NCBI GenBank assembly: GCA_964034945.1
Contig: OZ035964.1
Location: 4,848,895 to 4,912,894 of the forward strand
DNA from: Chrysopilus asiliformis
Taxonomy: Eukaryota > Arthropoda > Insecta > Diptera > Rhagionidae
Direction: 5' to 3'
DNA: 64,000 bases
The notes beneath the pieces were generated by a model. It ran no database searches, was not told the DNA's origin, and was given only the letters and a program-made list of their open reading frames with translations. Shown here in pieces: positions 12,190 through 23,559 of this stretch. The position numbers and the translations under genes were made by a program. How positions within the stretch are numbered: position 1 is the stretch's first letter; every line of letters begins with the position of its first letter.

Positions 12190-13300
12190 ATACTGAAGAA
12201 AAGCCCGTGCATGAAGTGTGAAAACTCTACAAAAAAAATGTCAAAAAGTAGGCAAAGAAAAATTCCAACAATACCTGAATGTAGGCAGTAAATAGTATTA
12301 TGAAAAAAAAAATCTCCTGACAATAAAACTTGATCCGTTCGGCCACAATGTCCCCTATAGTGGCATGTGATTTGGTTTCGTCCCTTTATGACGCCACCAA
12401 AGTCATAATCGAAGTAAGACAAGAGGGGCGAATCTGCCGTGTAGCCAGAGTTCATTGTCCCAATTCCCTACTGTTCCTCGCGTAATCCGATCCTTAGGCC
12501 CATAAATCCTCTCCCACATCCAGATACATCTTCTATTCTTCTCAATGTTTTCCAATCGTGGCCATGAATCCGATTGATTGGACTCTGCCGTTGGGTTGTT
12601 TTACACACAAGAGCCGCAACCGTCGCGTCCAAAGCTTTCAACCGTTCATCAATACCTCCGCCCCCTCCTCTCCCTCCCTCTATCTCTTGATCCCAGCGCA
12701 TAGCCGTTATGTCTCCCCCACATGGTGGTTCTGCCAAAAAAAAACAACAACACAAAAAAATTATGTCCATCCCTTACACCAACATAAAACCGGTATTTTT
12801 TAACATTTTTTTTTCGAGAGGATTTCTATTCAACCGATTTTGACCCAATAAACGAAACCAATGGAACCAAAAGATGATTCAGGCAGCGTAACTGTTTTCA
12901 GAAGGTGTATTCATCCGTCTGTCACCTGTCGATTTCAGTTGCGACAACAATCACTAATTACGGATTCAATGACGGTTTATTTGTGATGAAATCCATCTCA
13001 CCGTTGGGCAGAATTGGGTTTTCGTCTGGCGATAAAAATACGTCACGCATTTGGACAGAAGTCGTATTGGGAGAGGGGGTGGGGAAGCATATAAACGGTC
13101 AGAAAAATGAGCCTGCAAATGGAAAATCTGCTTACGCCACTCAAAATTGTTTAAAATTTATATATTTTGCGACATCCGGAGCACTAAAATACATTTGGAG
13201 CCACTTTTGTATTTTGGTGGTCAGTAACCCATCCTCTAAAATGCATTTTATTTTATTTTTTCGCCTGCGGCCTATTTTCATTATTATTTTGTTTTTTTAC
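12190..13300. other. Noncoding, nothing recognised
   Basis: No conserved coding sequence, RNA gene or transposon end seen. A reading frame from 12905 runs on into the satellite at 13390 and is not considered real. Confidence 0.4.
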
Positions 13301-13389
13301 AAAGCGCGTGTATACCTCAATTTATTTGACCAGCGCATTTCTCTTTATTGGAATTTTTCCAATTCGCATTGCGAGTGTCCGTTCGGCTG

Positions 13390-13401
13390 TGCGTCTATCT
13401 A

Positions 13402-13432
<31 letters not shown>

Positions 13433-13577
13433 GTCTATCTGTCTATCTGTCTATCTGTCTATCTGTCTATCTGTCTATCTGTCTATCTGTCTATCTGTCT
13501 ATCTGTCTATCTGTCTATCTGTCTATCTGTCTATCTGTCTATCTGTATATCTGTCCATCTGTCTATCTGTCCGTGAA
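13390..13577 (+). repeat. (TCTATCTG)n 8-bp satellite
   Basis: About 20 nearly perfect copies of TCTATCTG with GTCTGTCT at the left edge, followed by CCGTGAACACCA. The same downstream sequence follows the (CCGTCTGT)n array at 22700-23000 and the short array at 23105-23155, so the satellite is an expanded internal part of a dispersed element. It is open in all frames because 8-bp repeats give an 8-residue Cys/Leu/Ser/Val peptide. Confidence 0.95.
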
Positions 13578-15095
13578 CACCACATCTTAAGAAAGAATTA
13601 AGCTAGAGATTTGAAATTTTGTACAATTGCGTTTCGAGTAAATATAGATCTGCCATCCCGTCCTGTTTTATCCCGGATGCTGTCCCCTATTTACGCGCGT
13701 CCCGGAATACTTTTGTTTTTTTCGAATGTGCTAGCAAAATGCCACCCTATGTGGAAAACCAGTGTCCCAGACACATTCGAAAAATTCCCTCGTAGGCGCC
13801 TTAAATGGAGCAAAATATCTGGATAAAAGAGAATGGGATAAAAATTCCATTTTTAGTGACTTCCCCCCTCCCCTTGGCTCATTTCCTGCTTTTTCTCCTG
13901 ATATCCCACCTAATCCTGTAAGGATTCGATTTAAAAGGAAAAGGGGAGCCTAATTCGGTGTCCTTTTTGTGAAAATTCAATTTTTCGCAAGACACCTCCA
14001 CCCCCCAGCCCCGCCCAAACGATTAGTGATATCGGCAAACGGACGACGGATTCTTAATTAGGAGCCATAAAAACCTCCCTATGCCAAATTTCAGCGAAAT
14101 CGGAGACATTTCACAAAATTGAGAAAATCGCAAGGGGGACCCCTGCACTTTTTTTAAGGACGAAAAATTGAAGTCCTCCGATCGGGCTGAAATTTAAAAC
14201 TTAGAAGTTATCGGGGATGGAGAATCGATATCCGGTGTCCTTTTTGAGGGGGGCGGTACGGTTCGGGCGGTACAAGGACGAGGTCCTTGAAAAATCCTTT
14301 TTTCCCCAAAAAGGACACCGGATATCGATTCCTCGTCCCGAAAAACTCTGAGATTCCAAATTTCATGAAAATCCTTTGAGCCGTTTCCGAGATAAAAGGA
14401 CACAATTTTTAAGGATTTAACATCAGGAAAACCGTTTGTCGCTCGCGTAATTTTTGGCCTATCGACTCACGGAAAACGGTTTTTGATAGATAAAAGGATT
14501 CTAAAGAATGTGTGATTTTTGTTTTTCCTGAAACTGTAGAGCTTTTTTTCCAAAAAATATTTTTTTCTTCAGACTTGAAATTTTCTTGGAAATTTTTTCA
14601 AAAAATTCGAAAATTTCACAAGATGAAATTAAAAAAAAAAATTACTAAAAATGTTGGGAAATGGTCACAAAATACAAAATTCCAATCAATTTTGCCATTT
14701 ATATCAGCAAAAATGCATAAAATAATTTATTCAGTTCTGGTTTTTCCACTGATCGTGAAACGGAATCGGGAAAAAAGCACCGGAAGTAAATTATTCCTCC
14801 CCCTCCCCTTGGCTTGTCTCCTGCTTCTTCTGGTGATGTCCTGCGTAATACTGTAAGAATTCGATTTGCAAAGGAAGGTGAAAGCCTAATTCGGTATTCT
14901 TTTTGTGAAAATTGGAAATGATTTTACATAACCGGTCCATACGACAAAATCCAATCGGACCACTCCTTCGTTCCTCTCCCGCACAAATGGATTTTTTTAT
15001 ATAAAAATTTTGTCTGTTTTGGCATAGAGAGTATTTGAAGATTGGCCTTTGGCAATTATAGCTTTTCTTATGTTTTTTCTTTCAAATCAAGTTTC
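13578..15095 (+). repeat. Copy 1 of a ~1.2-kb dispersed repeat with internal hairpin
   Basis: Shares long blocks in order with 23560-24880: CCCCTTGGCTCATTTCCTGC, GATTCGATTTAAAAGGAAA, CGATTAGTGATATCGGCAAA, CCTTTTTGTGAAAATTCAA. It contains a perfect 24-bp inverted repeat (arms 14222-14245 and 14308-14331). No coding capacity. Confidence 0.88.
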
Positions 15096-15099
15096 GTTT

Positions 15100-17050
15100 T
15101 TTCCACAAATTTTTTTTATTATATTTCATTGGTGTTTGCTTAAATTCATCGTCTCACAACAGTCCCCTCCCAAACCCCAACTTCGGCCGTCCTCGGTCAT
15201 CTTGTCTCGGATTGACCAAAAATAAATATGATCACCCTTACTGAAAGGCATTAGGCGGGCAAAACAAGAGCCCCAAACACAATAAAATCGTGTGCAGGAC
15301 CAAGGGTTGAGTTTGGGGATGTAAGGATTGAGAGCTACTAAAAACAAGAGCCGCGATTGTTTACTTTTCATTTCGGATAAAACTTTGTTTTGGCACAAAA
15401 ACTCCAACACTCGTCTTGTGATGTATTTTTGTGCGACGGGGAGGTGGTGGTGGGTGGCGGAGATGTGTTTCATGCACACAAAAACGGTTGCCGAAGACTC
15501 CTCAAGATTTTTTTTTTCTGTTTCGCAGAATTTCATGTGCGTATTTGTGTGTTTCATTAACAACGACACTAAAAATCCTTAACCACCATCCGTTATCAAT
15601 TTTTCGGGGGGTTTTTTGGCAAAACGGATTGAGAAATGACGATTGGTGATAATTGCTGAGCATTGAAAAGGCGAATTATTTTCATCCTACGGGAATTCGG
15701 TGACAACAAAATAGAAAAGAAACAATTATAGCAGTACAGCACACCCGTTATCATCCCGACATTATGATTTTCGCACCATCAAATGTTCCTTTTCGCACCG
15801 CCATTACCGCGTTTACCCGGCGGATGGTGTCAGGAAGCATATACCAATGTGTTTTATCTGCGTTTAGCCGGTGACGTCCTATCCTCCACATCCGCCCTCT
15901 CTCCTACCACCATTACCGGGGTCTGTTTGGCATCCAGAGACAAGAAACAAAACAAAACAAAAAACCGCCGGAACTTGTTATGTTGCCCGAAAATATCCGG
16001 AAACCCGTTACTTTTCGCACGCATTAAAGAGTGCCAGAGATCGGAAGAGAGTTACACCAAAAGAGCGGGGGGCTAGATGATAAATAGGGAAAGATGTCGC
16101 CAGAGAACTTTTGAAGAATCCACAGATATGTGAAACTTAAGCAGAATTTCACACATTGAGGTGTCGGTCCCGTGAACTTTTATCGCAGGACAACCACCAG
16201 CTCCTGCTAAAAAAAATCTCCACACCCACACACATACATAAATATTCCTCTCAAGAATTACCTATTAGGAAACACAGAAACCAGCAGTAGCTCAATCGGT
16301 CCAAACCGAAAGAAGGGAACTTAAAATTTTCAGAAGTGGGATCTCAATTGGTTTAGAGAACAATTCCAAGGCAAGTCGACGGACCGACGACAGCCAAGGA
16401 GTCTTACCTAATTTTATCGCCTATGTGGTGCACTACTGTTGACTACGTTGACAGGAAACGTGAACGCGTGGCGGAAAGGGAAGGGAAGGCAGCCCCCACC
16501 CCCATCCCCTAATCACCGTCAAATATTAGTTAACTGCCAGCATTGGCGATAAGAACGTAGGTACATGAAAGAGATTTTTCCATTTTCGTATGGGCATTGG
16601 GATACTGGACTGTCCGTATCGTACCTAACCTAACATATATGTTTATAATATAGTGAATCCCCTTTTATACCCAAAAACTCCTGAGTAAAAGTTGAGTGTT
16701 TTGTGGTACTGGAACGAAATGATAGATGATAGCCGGACTATGTTTTGTTATGCTGTGTTGTTATTTACGAAAACATACTCGAGGGCAGCCAGACAGTTGG
16801 CAACTACAATTCTACCAATTTGACCAAGGGATCTGTTTGCGAATACCAAAGAAATTCTCCGGTTTTGAATTCTTTTTATTGCAGACGTACGGCTAGATAA
16901 CGACAATCTAGGGATATTTCGTCATGTTTACTCAGCGGTAAATGAATATTTCGTCCCAGTTAAATACATATCTTCACCCGATCAAAAAACAAGAAAAATT
17001 AACCGGAAAATTATAATCCTTGCAACTTCAGAAATTTACTTTATGCGTTG
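15100..17050. other. Noncoding, nothing recognised
   Basis: Unique-looking sequence with moderate GC, no recognisable coding region or transposon end. Reading frames on both strands at about 15126-15650 and 15783-16080 lack any family resemblance. Confidence 0.4.
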
Positions 17051-17055
17051 GAGCT

Positions 17056-17155
17056 ACCCAAGTAGCACAAAAGGTCAAGAAGTGGTCGTCGCGACCATAA
17101 AGTGTCGATGTTAAAGTCGCTACGACCACTTTACGACCTTTTGTGCTCCTTGGGT
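17056..17155. mobile_element. 100-bp foldback MITE
   Basis: ACCCAAGTAGCACAAAAGGT... is mirrored by the right half ending ...TTTTGTGCTCCTTGGGT. The two ~40-nt arms pair almost throughout, around a short centre near 17100-17110. It is directly followed by an hAT-like AAGGTGGCC end at 17156. Confidence 0.75.
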
Positions 17156-17265
17156 AAGGTGGCCATACGTCCGGGATTTCGGCATGTGTTCGCGGGGCGT
17201 CCCGAAAACTAATCTGTTGTCCTGGAATTATGAAATCTAGTGTTGGTCATTCCTTAGTCCCTAAA
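17156..17265 (+). mobile_element. hAT-like MITE fragment
   Basis: AAGGTGGCCATACGTCCGGG...CATGTGTTCGCGG..GTCCCGAAAACTAA...TGTTGTCCTGGAATTATG shares its blocks with the complete 51291-51789 copy. Truncated. Confidence 0.55.
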
Positions 17266-17689
17266 AATTTTTTTTTTAAAAAGCATTTAAGATATCCTTA
17301 CAGACTTCTTAACACCAGAATTGGATTCAGCGACCCCAAAAACCCCTGTTGAGATTTTTTTTCGGAAAAATTTGATGAAAAGGATAATCACGTTATTCTT
17401 TCAGGACCTTCCGCTATCCTTACAGACTTTTTAACACCAGAATCGGGTTATGCGAAAGAAACAACTTAAAAACCTTTGAAAAAAAAAATGTTTTATGCCT
17501 TCAGATCCTCCTGTTTCGAATTTTCTGACACCACAGGAAAAAATGAACCGTTTTCGAGATAGTCGCAAAAATATTTCCCATTTGTGTGGGAGAGGGGGAA
17601 ATCGGGGTATGATTTTTTCCATTTTTGGAAGAGGTTTATCTTTTGATAAATGCATGTTCTATGCCAAATTTTAACTTTTTTTTCAAGTC

Positions 17690-18590
17690 AATTAGTTCTA
17701 GAGTTTTCAAATGTTTTTGAATGAAAATTTCAAATATTTCCCGAGCACTCGTGAGTTATTTTCCCGAGCTCGTGAGTGAGTAATTTCCCGAGCTCGTGAG
17801 TTGATTTGAGTATCATTACAAAAATGACTGTCAATCTGTCAGTCTGTGTAATAGATTTCTCAAAACTAATAGATATAAAGCCACGGAATTTACCAGGCGT
17901 TTTTGGCCCTGAAACGGGACGATCCTATCAACTTTTGATGAAAATCCGTTAACCCTCTAGTAGGCAAGTGTATCTACAGATACAGCTTAGATTTTTCTAA
18001 TTAACAACCCCCTGTCCAGGCAACTCAAACAACCACCTAGGGACAAAAGGGTTTCCGTTATGGGTTTCCTGAAGTACAATTAAACCTACTCTAATTGTTT
18101 CTCATAAAAAAAATTGGCCTACTAGCGGGTTAACCAAAAGTAGCCAAAACTGCGGATTTTTAAAAATCTCAATTTCGTTTTTTTGCAATTTACTCCGAAA
18201 CTACGCGATTTTCAGTAATCTTATGAATATCAAAAGTTGGAGACCATAAAATTTTCTACATCTTTGTCTTTCACTTGAACTTCGTATATCAAGCCGTTTT
18301 CGCGATATTCCGTTATTTTACTAAAATCAATGTTTGCGATTATCTCGAAAAATAACAGGTTTTTCGTGGTTTAATATAAGAGATGAACTGAAGAGAATAA
18401 TGTTTGCCATAATTTTGTTTTTACCGTTATCCGATATATTTGACCGTTATCGAGATATTTCAGATTTCGTAAAAAAATTCATATCTTTATATAAACTAAT
18501 ATTTTATTTGTCAAACAAATTTTGCAGAAACGTAGATTTAGTATAAGAAAGTCATGTGCTGTTCATATCAGATTTTGTTTTTTTTTTTGC
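17690..18590 (+). repeat. Copy 2 of the ~0.9-kb dispersed repeat, interrupted by a TTAA MITE
   Basis: Begins near CCCGAGCACTCGTGAGT, with CTGTCAATCTGTCAGTCTGT. Its middle matches 29275-29660, including GATCCTATCAAC.TTTG.TG.AAATCC and the CCGTTATCGAGATATTT blocks, and it ends GTATAAGAAAGTCATGTGCT...CAGATTTTG followed by a T run. The piggyBac-like element at 17949-18133 sits inside it. Confidence 0.8.
17949..18133. mobile_element. piggyBac-like MITE 1 (TTAA flanked), 185 bp
   Basis: TTAACCCTCTAGTAGGC ... GGCCTACTAGCGGGTTAA. Imperfect inverted ends begin CCC next to the TTAA target duplication. Paralogous copies of the host repeat at 29322-29340 and 2114-2120 (minus) carry a single uninterrupted TTAA at the same place. 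Confidence 0.85.
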
Positions 18591-18716
18591 ATTAAAAAAT
18601 GTGGAATTTTTTGCACAAAGCGTCGTCTTTTTCACTCAGGCATATTTTGTCACCCTACCCAAAGTCAACTAGCATGCTTTAATGGGTTCACATCATGCTA
18701 GAAGGAGTGGTGTTTA

Positions 18717-19150
18717 AGTAGGGTGACCGTATTTTCATTGAGTCAATCCGGGACAAGATTAGCACGGGTTAGGGTGGAAGGCGGAGTGGGTAAAGGGAGG
18801 TGGTTTTCGTTGAAATGGCACACCACCAACGAAATAATAAATTTACTATAGAAAAGAAAATTTCATTTCGCTGAAACTAAACTAAAAACAATTAAAAAAA
18901 GTGCTCCGCGGGCATAAAACTTTTAAGCAGGATATGGCGCCCATGATTTAAATCGGAAGCCGCACGGTCCCAAGCGATAATTTACTTAATTTTAAACGCT
19001 CTTTGCCTTTTATAAATAATCGCGAGAAATCATTTTCCAGGGTTTCTCTTTTTTATGAGGTACTCCTTCTTTCTGAAATGCAGGTGCACTTTTGTTTTAT
19101 AGCTTTCGATCCGTTCATATTTTTATGAAGTTATATTTTAAAAATCAGTG
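18717..19150. other. hAT-like fragment then plain AT-rich sequence
   Basis: GTAGGGTGACCGTATTTTCA at 18717 is a fragment of the hAT-like MITE family; the remainder to 19150 shows nothing recognisable. Confidence 0.4.
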
Positions 19151-19159
19151 AAGTCAAAA

Positions 19160-19960
19160 GATAATTAAAAATTGCGAGCAACGGCGGCGGTTTATGGATA
19201 AGATTGGCGAGTCAGTGTGGCCACGACGAATTGCTTTGCATTCAAGCCATTGTGACGAGGCGCTGAGTGCCTGCTGCTGGCTAGCACCTTTTGTTTTCTT
19301 CCTGAGGGATCGATAGATCGATTCTGGGGTCGATTGTGGGGTGGGAGAGGCTGTGATCTTCACTATGTTATTGCAGAGTCGATACCATCATCTTTTGCCA
19401 TCCACTTTAATCGCATTTTGGACCGCTCTCGTTTGCGATTGTTATTCGCTCAACGCGAGCGAAATATCCAAGAATATTAGAAGAATAAGTGGAAGAGGAA
19501 GAAGAAGAAGAAGAAGAAAAGTTCACGTTAAGCGGTGTTAGACGATATTTTCTTGTGATTTCATTTCGCATTCGTGCAAGACACACTGAACAGTGAAGAT
19601 CGGAAAATCGGCTTCGACGGGATCGAAATTGAAATTGGCGCAAAATTCAAATTCAAATATGAAATCTCTGCCTTAGTGTTGTCAGTATATCAGGAAGTCG
19701 AATTTTTAAGATCGTTTGTGGAACTTTTTCGGAATTTCAATTGAATTCCAGTGATTGAATCTTCCAGTGTTTGGATTTTAATTAATTAATTAATTTTTTT
19801 TTCAAATAAAATTAAGCGGTTTCAACAATTTTTTGCCGTCGGTTGATTTGACTTTTCATACAAATCAAATGAAATTTTTGCTAAAAATGTGTTAGTTTGT
19901 TGTAAATTTCACGTAAAACAGGAAGAATGTCCCACAAATTCCGGTGATTTTGGTAATTTA
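19160..19960 (+). promoter_or_regulatory. Candidate promoter / noncoding first exon region
   Basis: This stretch is less AT-biased and more CpG-containing than its surroundings, lacks recognisable repeats, and includes GGCGGCGG, a (GAA)n purine run at 19495-19520 and a TCAGTG initiator-like site near 19215. It lies 0.9-1.7 kb upstream of the first coding exon. It could be a promoter or 5'UTR exon of FoxP, with the intron between it and 20820 made of repeat-derived sequence (20220-20700). No TATA box or certain donor is seen; GGTAATTT near 19952 is a possible donor. Inference only. Confidence 0.3.
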
Positions 19961-20219
19961 TTGGGTTTTTGATAATTTTCTCAAATTTAAACTTATGCAA
20001 AATAAGGCGTGTTGTAGCTTTTATTATCAGGAAAACTGGGCCAAAAGCTTTCAGATTTCGTACGCAAATAACGTTTGTGGTGAGCTTGCAACAGACTGCA
20101 ACTGAATTGCCTTTTTTACTTTCCTCTACTATAAAGGGAAAGTATTGTATTCATTACGGAGACCAGGAGCAATAGAAAATTTCTGATCAGTACGAAATCC
20201 GTTTTGGACAAAATTATGA

Positions 20220-20700
20220 AGATGTCCTTGCATCTGTCTTTCGGTCTGCTCGTCTGTCTATCGGACTGTCGGTCTGTCCGTCTGCCCGTCTGTCGGTCTT
20301 TTGGTCTCTCAGTCTGTCTTTCGGACCGTTCATTGTACGTATCTTAAATAACTCGAGAACGCGTTGAGCTAGCGACTTGAAATTTTTTGTAACTAAGTTT
20401 CACAAAAATCTATCAACTTTTGGAAAAGTAACGGTAGCTATAACGGGTACCACCTCTACAAGTCTTTTTGAAAAAATACGGTTTTTTTGAAAATTTCTCG
20501 AAATCTATGCGCTTTTGAGAAAAATTTAATGGCTTGAAAAAACCACACTCAAAAAAATAATAACAAAACCCACTGTTTTTGATTGACCTGCAAGCGGATT
20601 GACCTGCAAGCGGCCCTGCGTATGAAATAGACGCTCAAGAATGTAAAATTAAAAGAACCAGAAAATTTTAGAGCAATAAATTGTATTCAAAAAACCCTAG
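20220..20700 (+). repeat. Fragments of dispersed repeats just upstream of the coding start
   Basis: A degenerate GTCTGTC/TCGGTCTG array (20225-20330), then GAGCTAGCGACTTGAAATTT, matching sequence that follows the 8-bp satellites at 13600 and 23575. A further block ACTGTTTTTGATTGACCTGC...CCCTGCGTATGAAAT resembles 36962-37020. Confidence 0.6.
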
Positions 20701-20851
20701 TGGGTAATTCCATGTGAAGTCGGCGAATTTTGGGGATCGGTCATGAATAAAAAAAATTTGCGAGCGATCCTCATATTCTCAAATGAAGACATACAACTTT
20801 TTTTTTACTCGATTTCGAGGCGGTCGGATGTGGACCCCGGGTCCACTTCAT

Positions 20852-22445
20852 ATGGAAGAACCCAGCAGCATCGTAAAACTCATCAAAATTACTTTAGATT
20901 ACGGAATGAAACGGCCATATTCGCATATTGAGCAACACATATTACAACAACAACAGCAATACTATCATCAGCAACAGTTTTATCATCATCAACAACCTTT
21001 AAATTATCAATCAATTATCGCTTATCAGGACTTTCAACAGCCAGAAGAGTTCTTAAACCCTCATTCACATCAATACAATAGCCGGCGACTACAACAGCCG
21101 CCACCGCTGCCGCTACAGCTGCAACTACAACAGCAGACATTCTACCTGGACTTGACGACGAAACAGCTTGAGGACCACATCCAGCAGATTCAGGAGAGTC
21201 TACAACTGAATTTACTACAGCAGGCGCACATCATTAAACAGCAAAAGCAAGAGTTTTTCGATACTAAGCAAACGGTGGCAGGATTCCCACTGAAACCAGC
21301 ATTGCCAGATTCGTGCATCGTTAATGGTTTTAATATAGTGGATATTGAATGTGGAAAATGGAATAGCGAACAAGATATTGATTTCATCAAAACGGAAATT
21401 ATTGACGAAGCAGCCGAAGATAAACCGTTTAAGTCTATAAGGGCATTGCCAAGTGCAATCAATACGGATTTTGAATCAATATATCCGATTGGACGTAAGG
21501 ACATTGACGGAAGTAGTGAAACGTCAGAGAAAGACAGATTCGAGGACGACAACAACGACAACGACGACGATTTCGAAGACGGTGAGGAAGAAGTTGAAGA
21601 ACAGGACGATAATGAAATTTTAGAACATTATAAGAATAGTATTTGTGACGTTGGACAAGAAAATAATTTTATTAGCAGTATTTTTCAAAGCTATCACATG
21701 GAAAAACGTCAGGAATCCACAAACCATAGCAATGCACAAAATTTGAATAATTCCGACAGTGTTGCGCTGGAAAGTGCTACCAAATGTGAATATAATTTTG
21801 ATGGTAGAGACATTGAGAGTTTCAGCATTGGTGAGAATACAAAACTTTACAATAATAACAATATTGATCATCATGATCATCAATTAACTAAATATCATGT
21901 ATTAAATACAAATAATAGTAATTATAGCCATAGTATTATAAAAGACAATTTTGAAAATCAGAAATTTACTAATATCAATAATAATAGTGATAATCAAATT
22001 AAATCACAACCTGTTGATAGTAATATTGATAGTAATAATAAAAAAATAAATTTAGAAAATTATCAAAATACGATCTGTGGTGGTGCTAATAGTGGTGTGG
22101 CAACACTAAAACCGATACGTAATCGTGTTAATCGAAAGAAACTTAAACTAAATCGTGTTAAACACAACCGACATCATTCATATTATCAATCACAACACAA
22201 ATTACAGCAGCAGCAGCAGCAACACCAAAACCAACAATATCAGCTATCGGGCAACACTTTTACAAAAATTAAAGAGGAATACAATTTATCAACAATGCAA
22301 CTCCAACATCAGCTGAGTATCCAGCAACAGGAGCTGATCCAGCAGCTACAGCTTGTCCAGCGGCAGTATCTAATGCATCAGGGGATTGGTCTGCAACAGC
22401 CATTAACGGCAGCAGCGGCGGCAGCAGCAGCTGCTTCACAGCAAG
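20852..22445 (+). CDS. FoxP: FoxP coding exon 1: Q-rich/acidic N-terminal region
   Basis: Encodes about 531 residues plus one base (phase 1). Visible in order: MEEPSS start; H/Q-rich segments (HQQQFYHHQQ); a Q/L-rich helix-like stretch; an acidic block at about 21535-21615 rich in D/E/N; an N-rich low-complexity stretch; a basic cluster NRVNRKKLKLNRVKHNRHH near 22115-22180 that could be an NLS; and SUMO-consensus sites FIKTE (21382-21396) and IKEE (about 22268). Near the end, IQQLQLVQRQYLMHQGIGLQQ resembles the Q-rich core of vertebrate FOXP proteins, followed by poly-Ala. The donor CAAG|GTATAG lies at 22446; beyond it the frame runs to a stop at 22585, which I read as intron. Start is uncertain: in-frame ATGs also occur at 20828 and 20783, and a pyrimidine tract with AG at 20818-20819 could be an acceptor. 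I prefer 20852 because it has +4 G and begins the protein-like sequence. The first ~480 residues are not recognisable as FoxP by themselves. Confidence 0.82.
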
Positions 22446-22699
22446 GTATAGTTTTCTTTAAAAGTTTTCTTAGCTTTCGTTTTTCACAGGGAAATTTTTA
22501 CAACTTGAGCGTGATTTCCATTCTGATGGTAATTTTTATCCTTGGGCGGGTAATTTTGATTCTTGGGAGTAATTTAATTTTTTAGATTTAGTTAGATTTA
22601 GTATACCGTTTCGATATACCTACATCAAACCAATACTTGGACACAAAAATGAACTACACCAGGCTGTTTGGAATGATAAAAGATTTTGATTACTGCATA

Positions 22700-23000
22700 T
22701 CCGTCCGTCTGTCTGCCTGTCCGTCTGTCTGTCTGTCCGTCTGTCCGTCTGTCCGTCTGTCCGTCTGTCCGTCTGTCCGTCTGTCCGTCTGTCCGTCTGT
22801 CCGTCTGTCCGTCTGTCCGTCTGTCCGTCTGTCCGTCTGTCCGTCTGTCCGTCTGTCCGTCTGTCCGTCTGTCCATCTGTCCGTCTATCCGTCTGTCCGT
22901 CTGTCCGTCTGTCCGTATTTCCGTCTGTCGGTCTGTCTGTCCGTCTGTCTGCCCGTCTGTCTGTCTGTCTGTCTATCCGTCCGTCTGTCTGTCTGGCCGT
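22700..23000 (+). repeat. (CCGTCTGT)n 8-bp satellite
   Basis: About 20 nearly perfect 8-bp units at 22735-22870, with degenerate units on both sides, followed by GAACACCATAACCTTCAAAA. Same element context as the 13390 array but with a different homogenised unit. Confidence 0.95.
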
Positions 23001-23167
23001 TTATTCATCCGAGAACACCATAACCTTCAAAAGAATCGAGCTTGAGATATGAAATTTTCTGCAGTTGACCAATCCTTCCCCTCTCTCCTATACAAATGGA
23101 TAAAATATATTGATTTCCGCATGTCCGTCCGCCCGTCTGTCTGTCTGTCCGTCCGTGAACACCATAA

Positions 23168-23556
23168 AGGTAGAACCTGAATCGTACGTCGATGCGTCCG
23201 TCATGCGTCCGTCATGCGTCCGTCACGTTGACAGTTCGAGTAAAATCAACGGGCTGCTATGAGTACTCCCCTAATAATAGGTTTTTCGATGCGGCAACCG
23301 CATAGAGTAGGTCGAATTTCTACTTTTACATGCGGCAACGCACGGAAATGTCATTTCGCAAAAAAGTTTGTTTACGATTTAAGCAATTTAAGTATGGAAC
23401 AAATTCAAAGTAATTGTTTCGACGATAAACTAATAGAAGAAGTGCAAAACAATGAATTAACTCAAGATTCGTTGCCGTACCCAACTGTCACCGCATCGAA
23501 CTGTCAACCGGACGCACGCATGACGGACGCATCGACGTACGATTCAGGTTCTAGCT
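23168..23556. mobile_element. PIF/Harbinger-like MITE, 389 bp, TAA duplication
   Basis: Ends AGGTAGAACCTGAATCGTAC (left) and, inverted, AGCTAGAACCTGAATCGTAC (right), one mismatch in 20. The inverted similarity continues to about 60 bp through ATGCGTCCGTC units, which are present in different numbers in the two arms. It is flanked by TAA at 23165-23167 and 23557-23559. A related site at 23021-23030 (CACCATAACCTT) is uninterrupted. The internal reading frame at 23259 is not recognisable. Confidence 0.85.
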
Positions 23557-23559
23557 TAA

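Noticed and set aside
13308..13601. Cys/Leu/Ser/Val-rich frames over 8-bp repeats (also 22625-23045)
   Set aside because: An artefact of 8-bp satellites that lack stop codons in the frames concerned.
21190..21883. Minus-strand frames within exon 1
   Set aside because: Shadows of the low-complexity coding sequence; no independent support.
22446..22585. Continuation of exon 1 to the stop at 22583-22585
   Set aside because: A donor at 22446 joins in perfect phase to 25263, giving continuous FoxP-like sequence, and the extension resembles a repeat found again near 24900.
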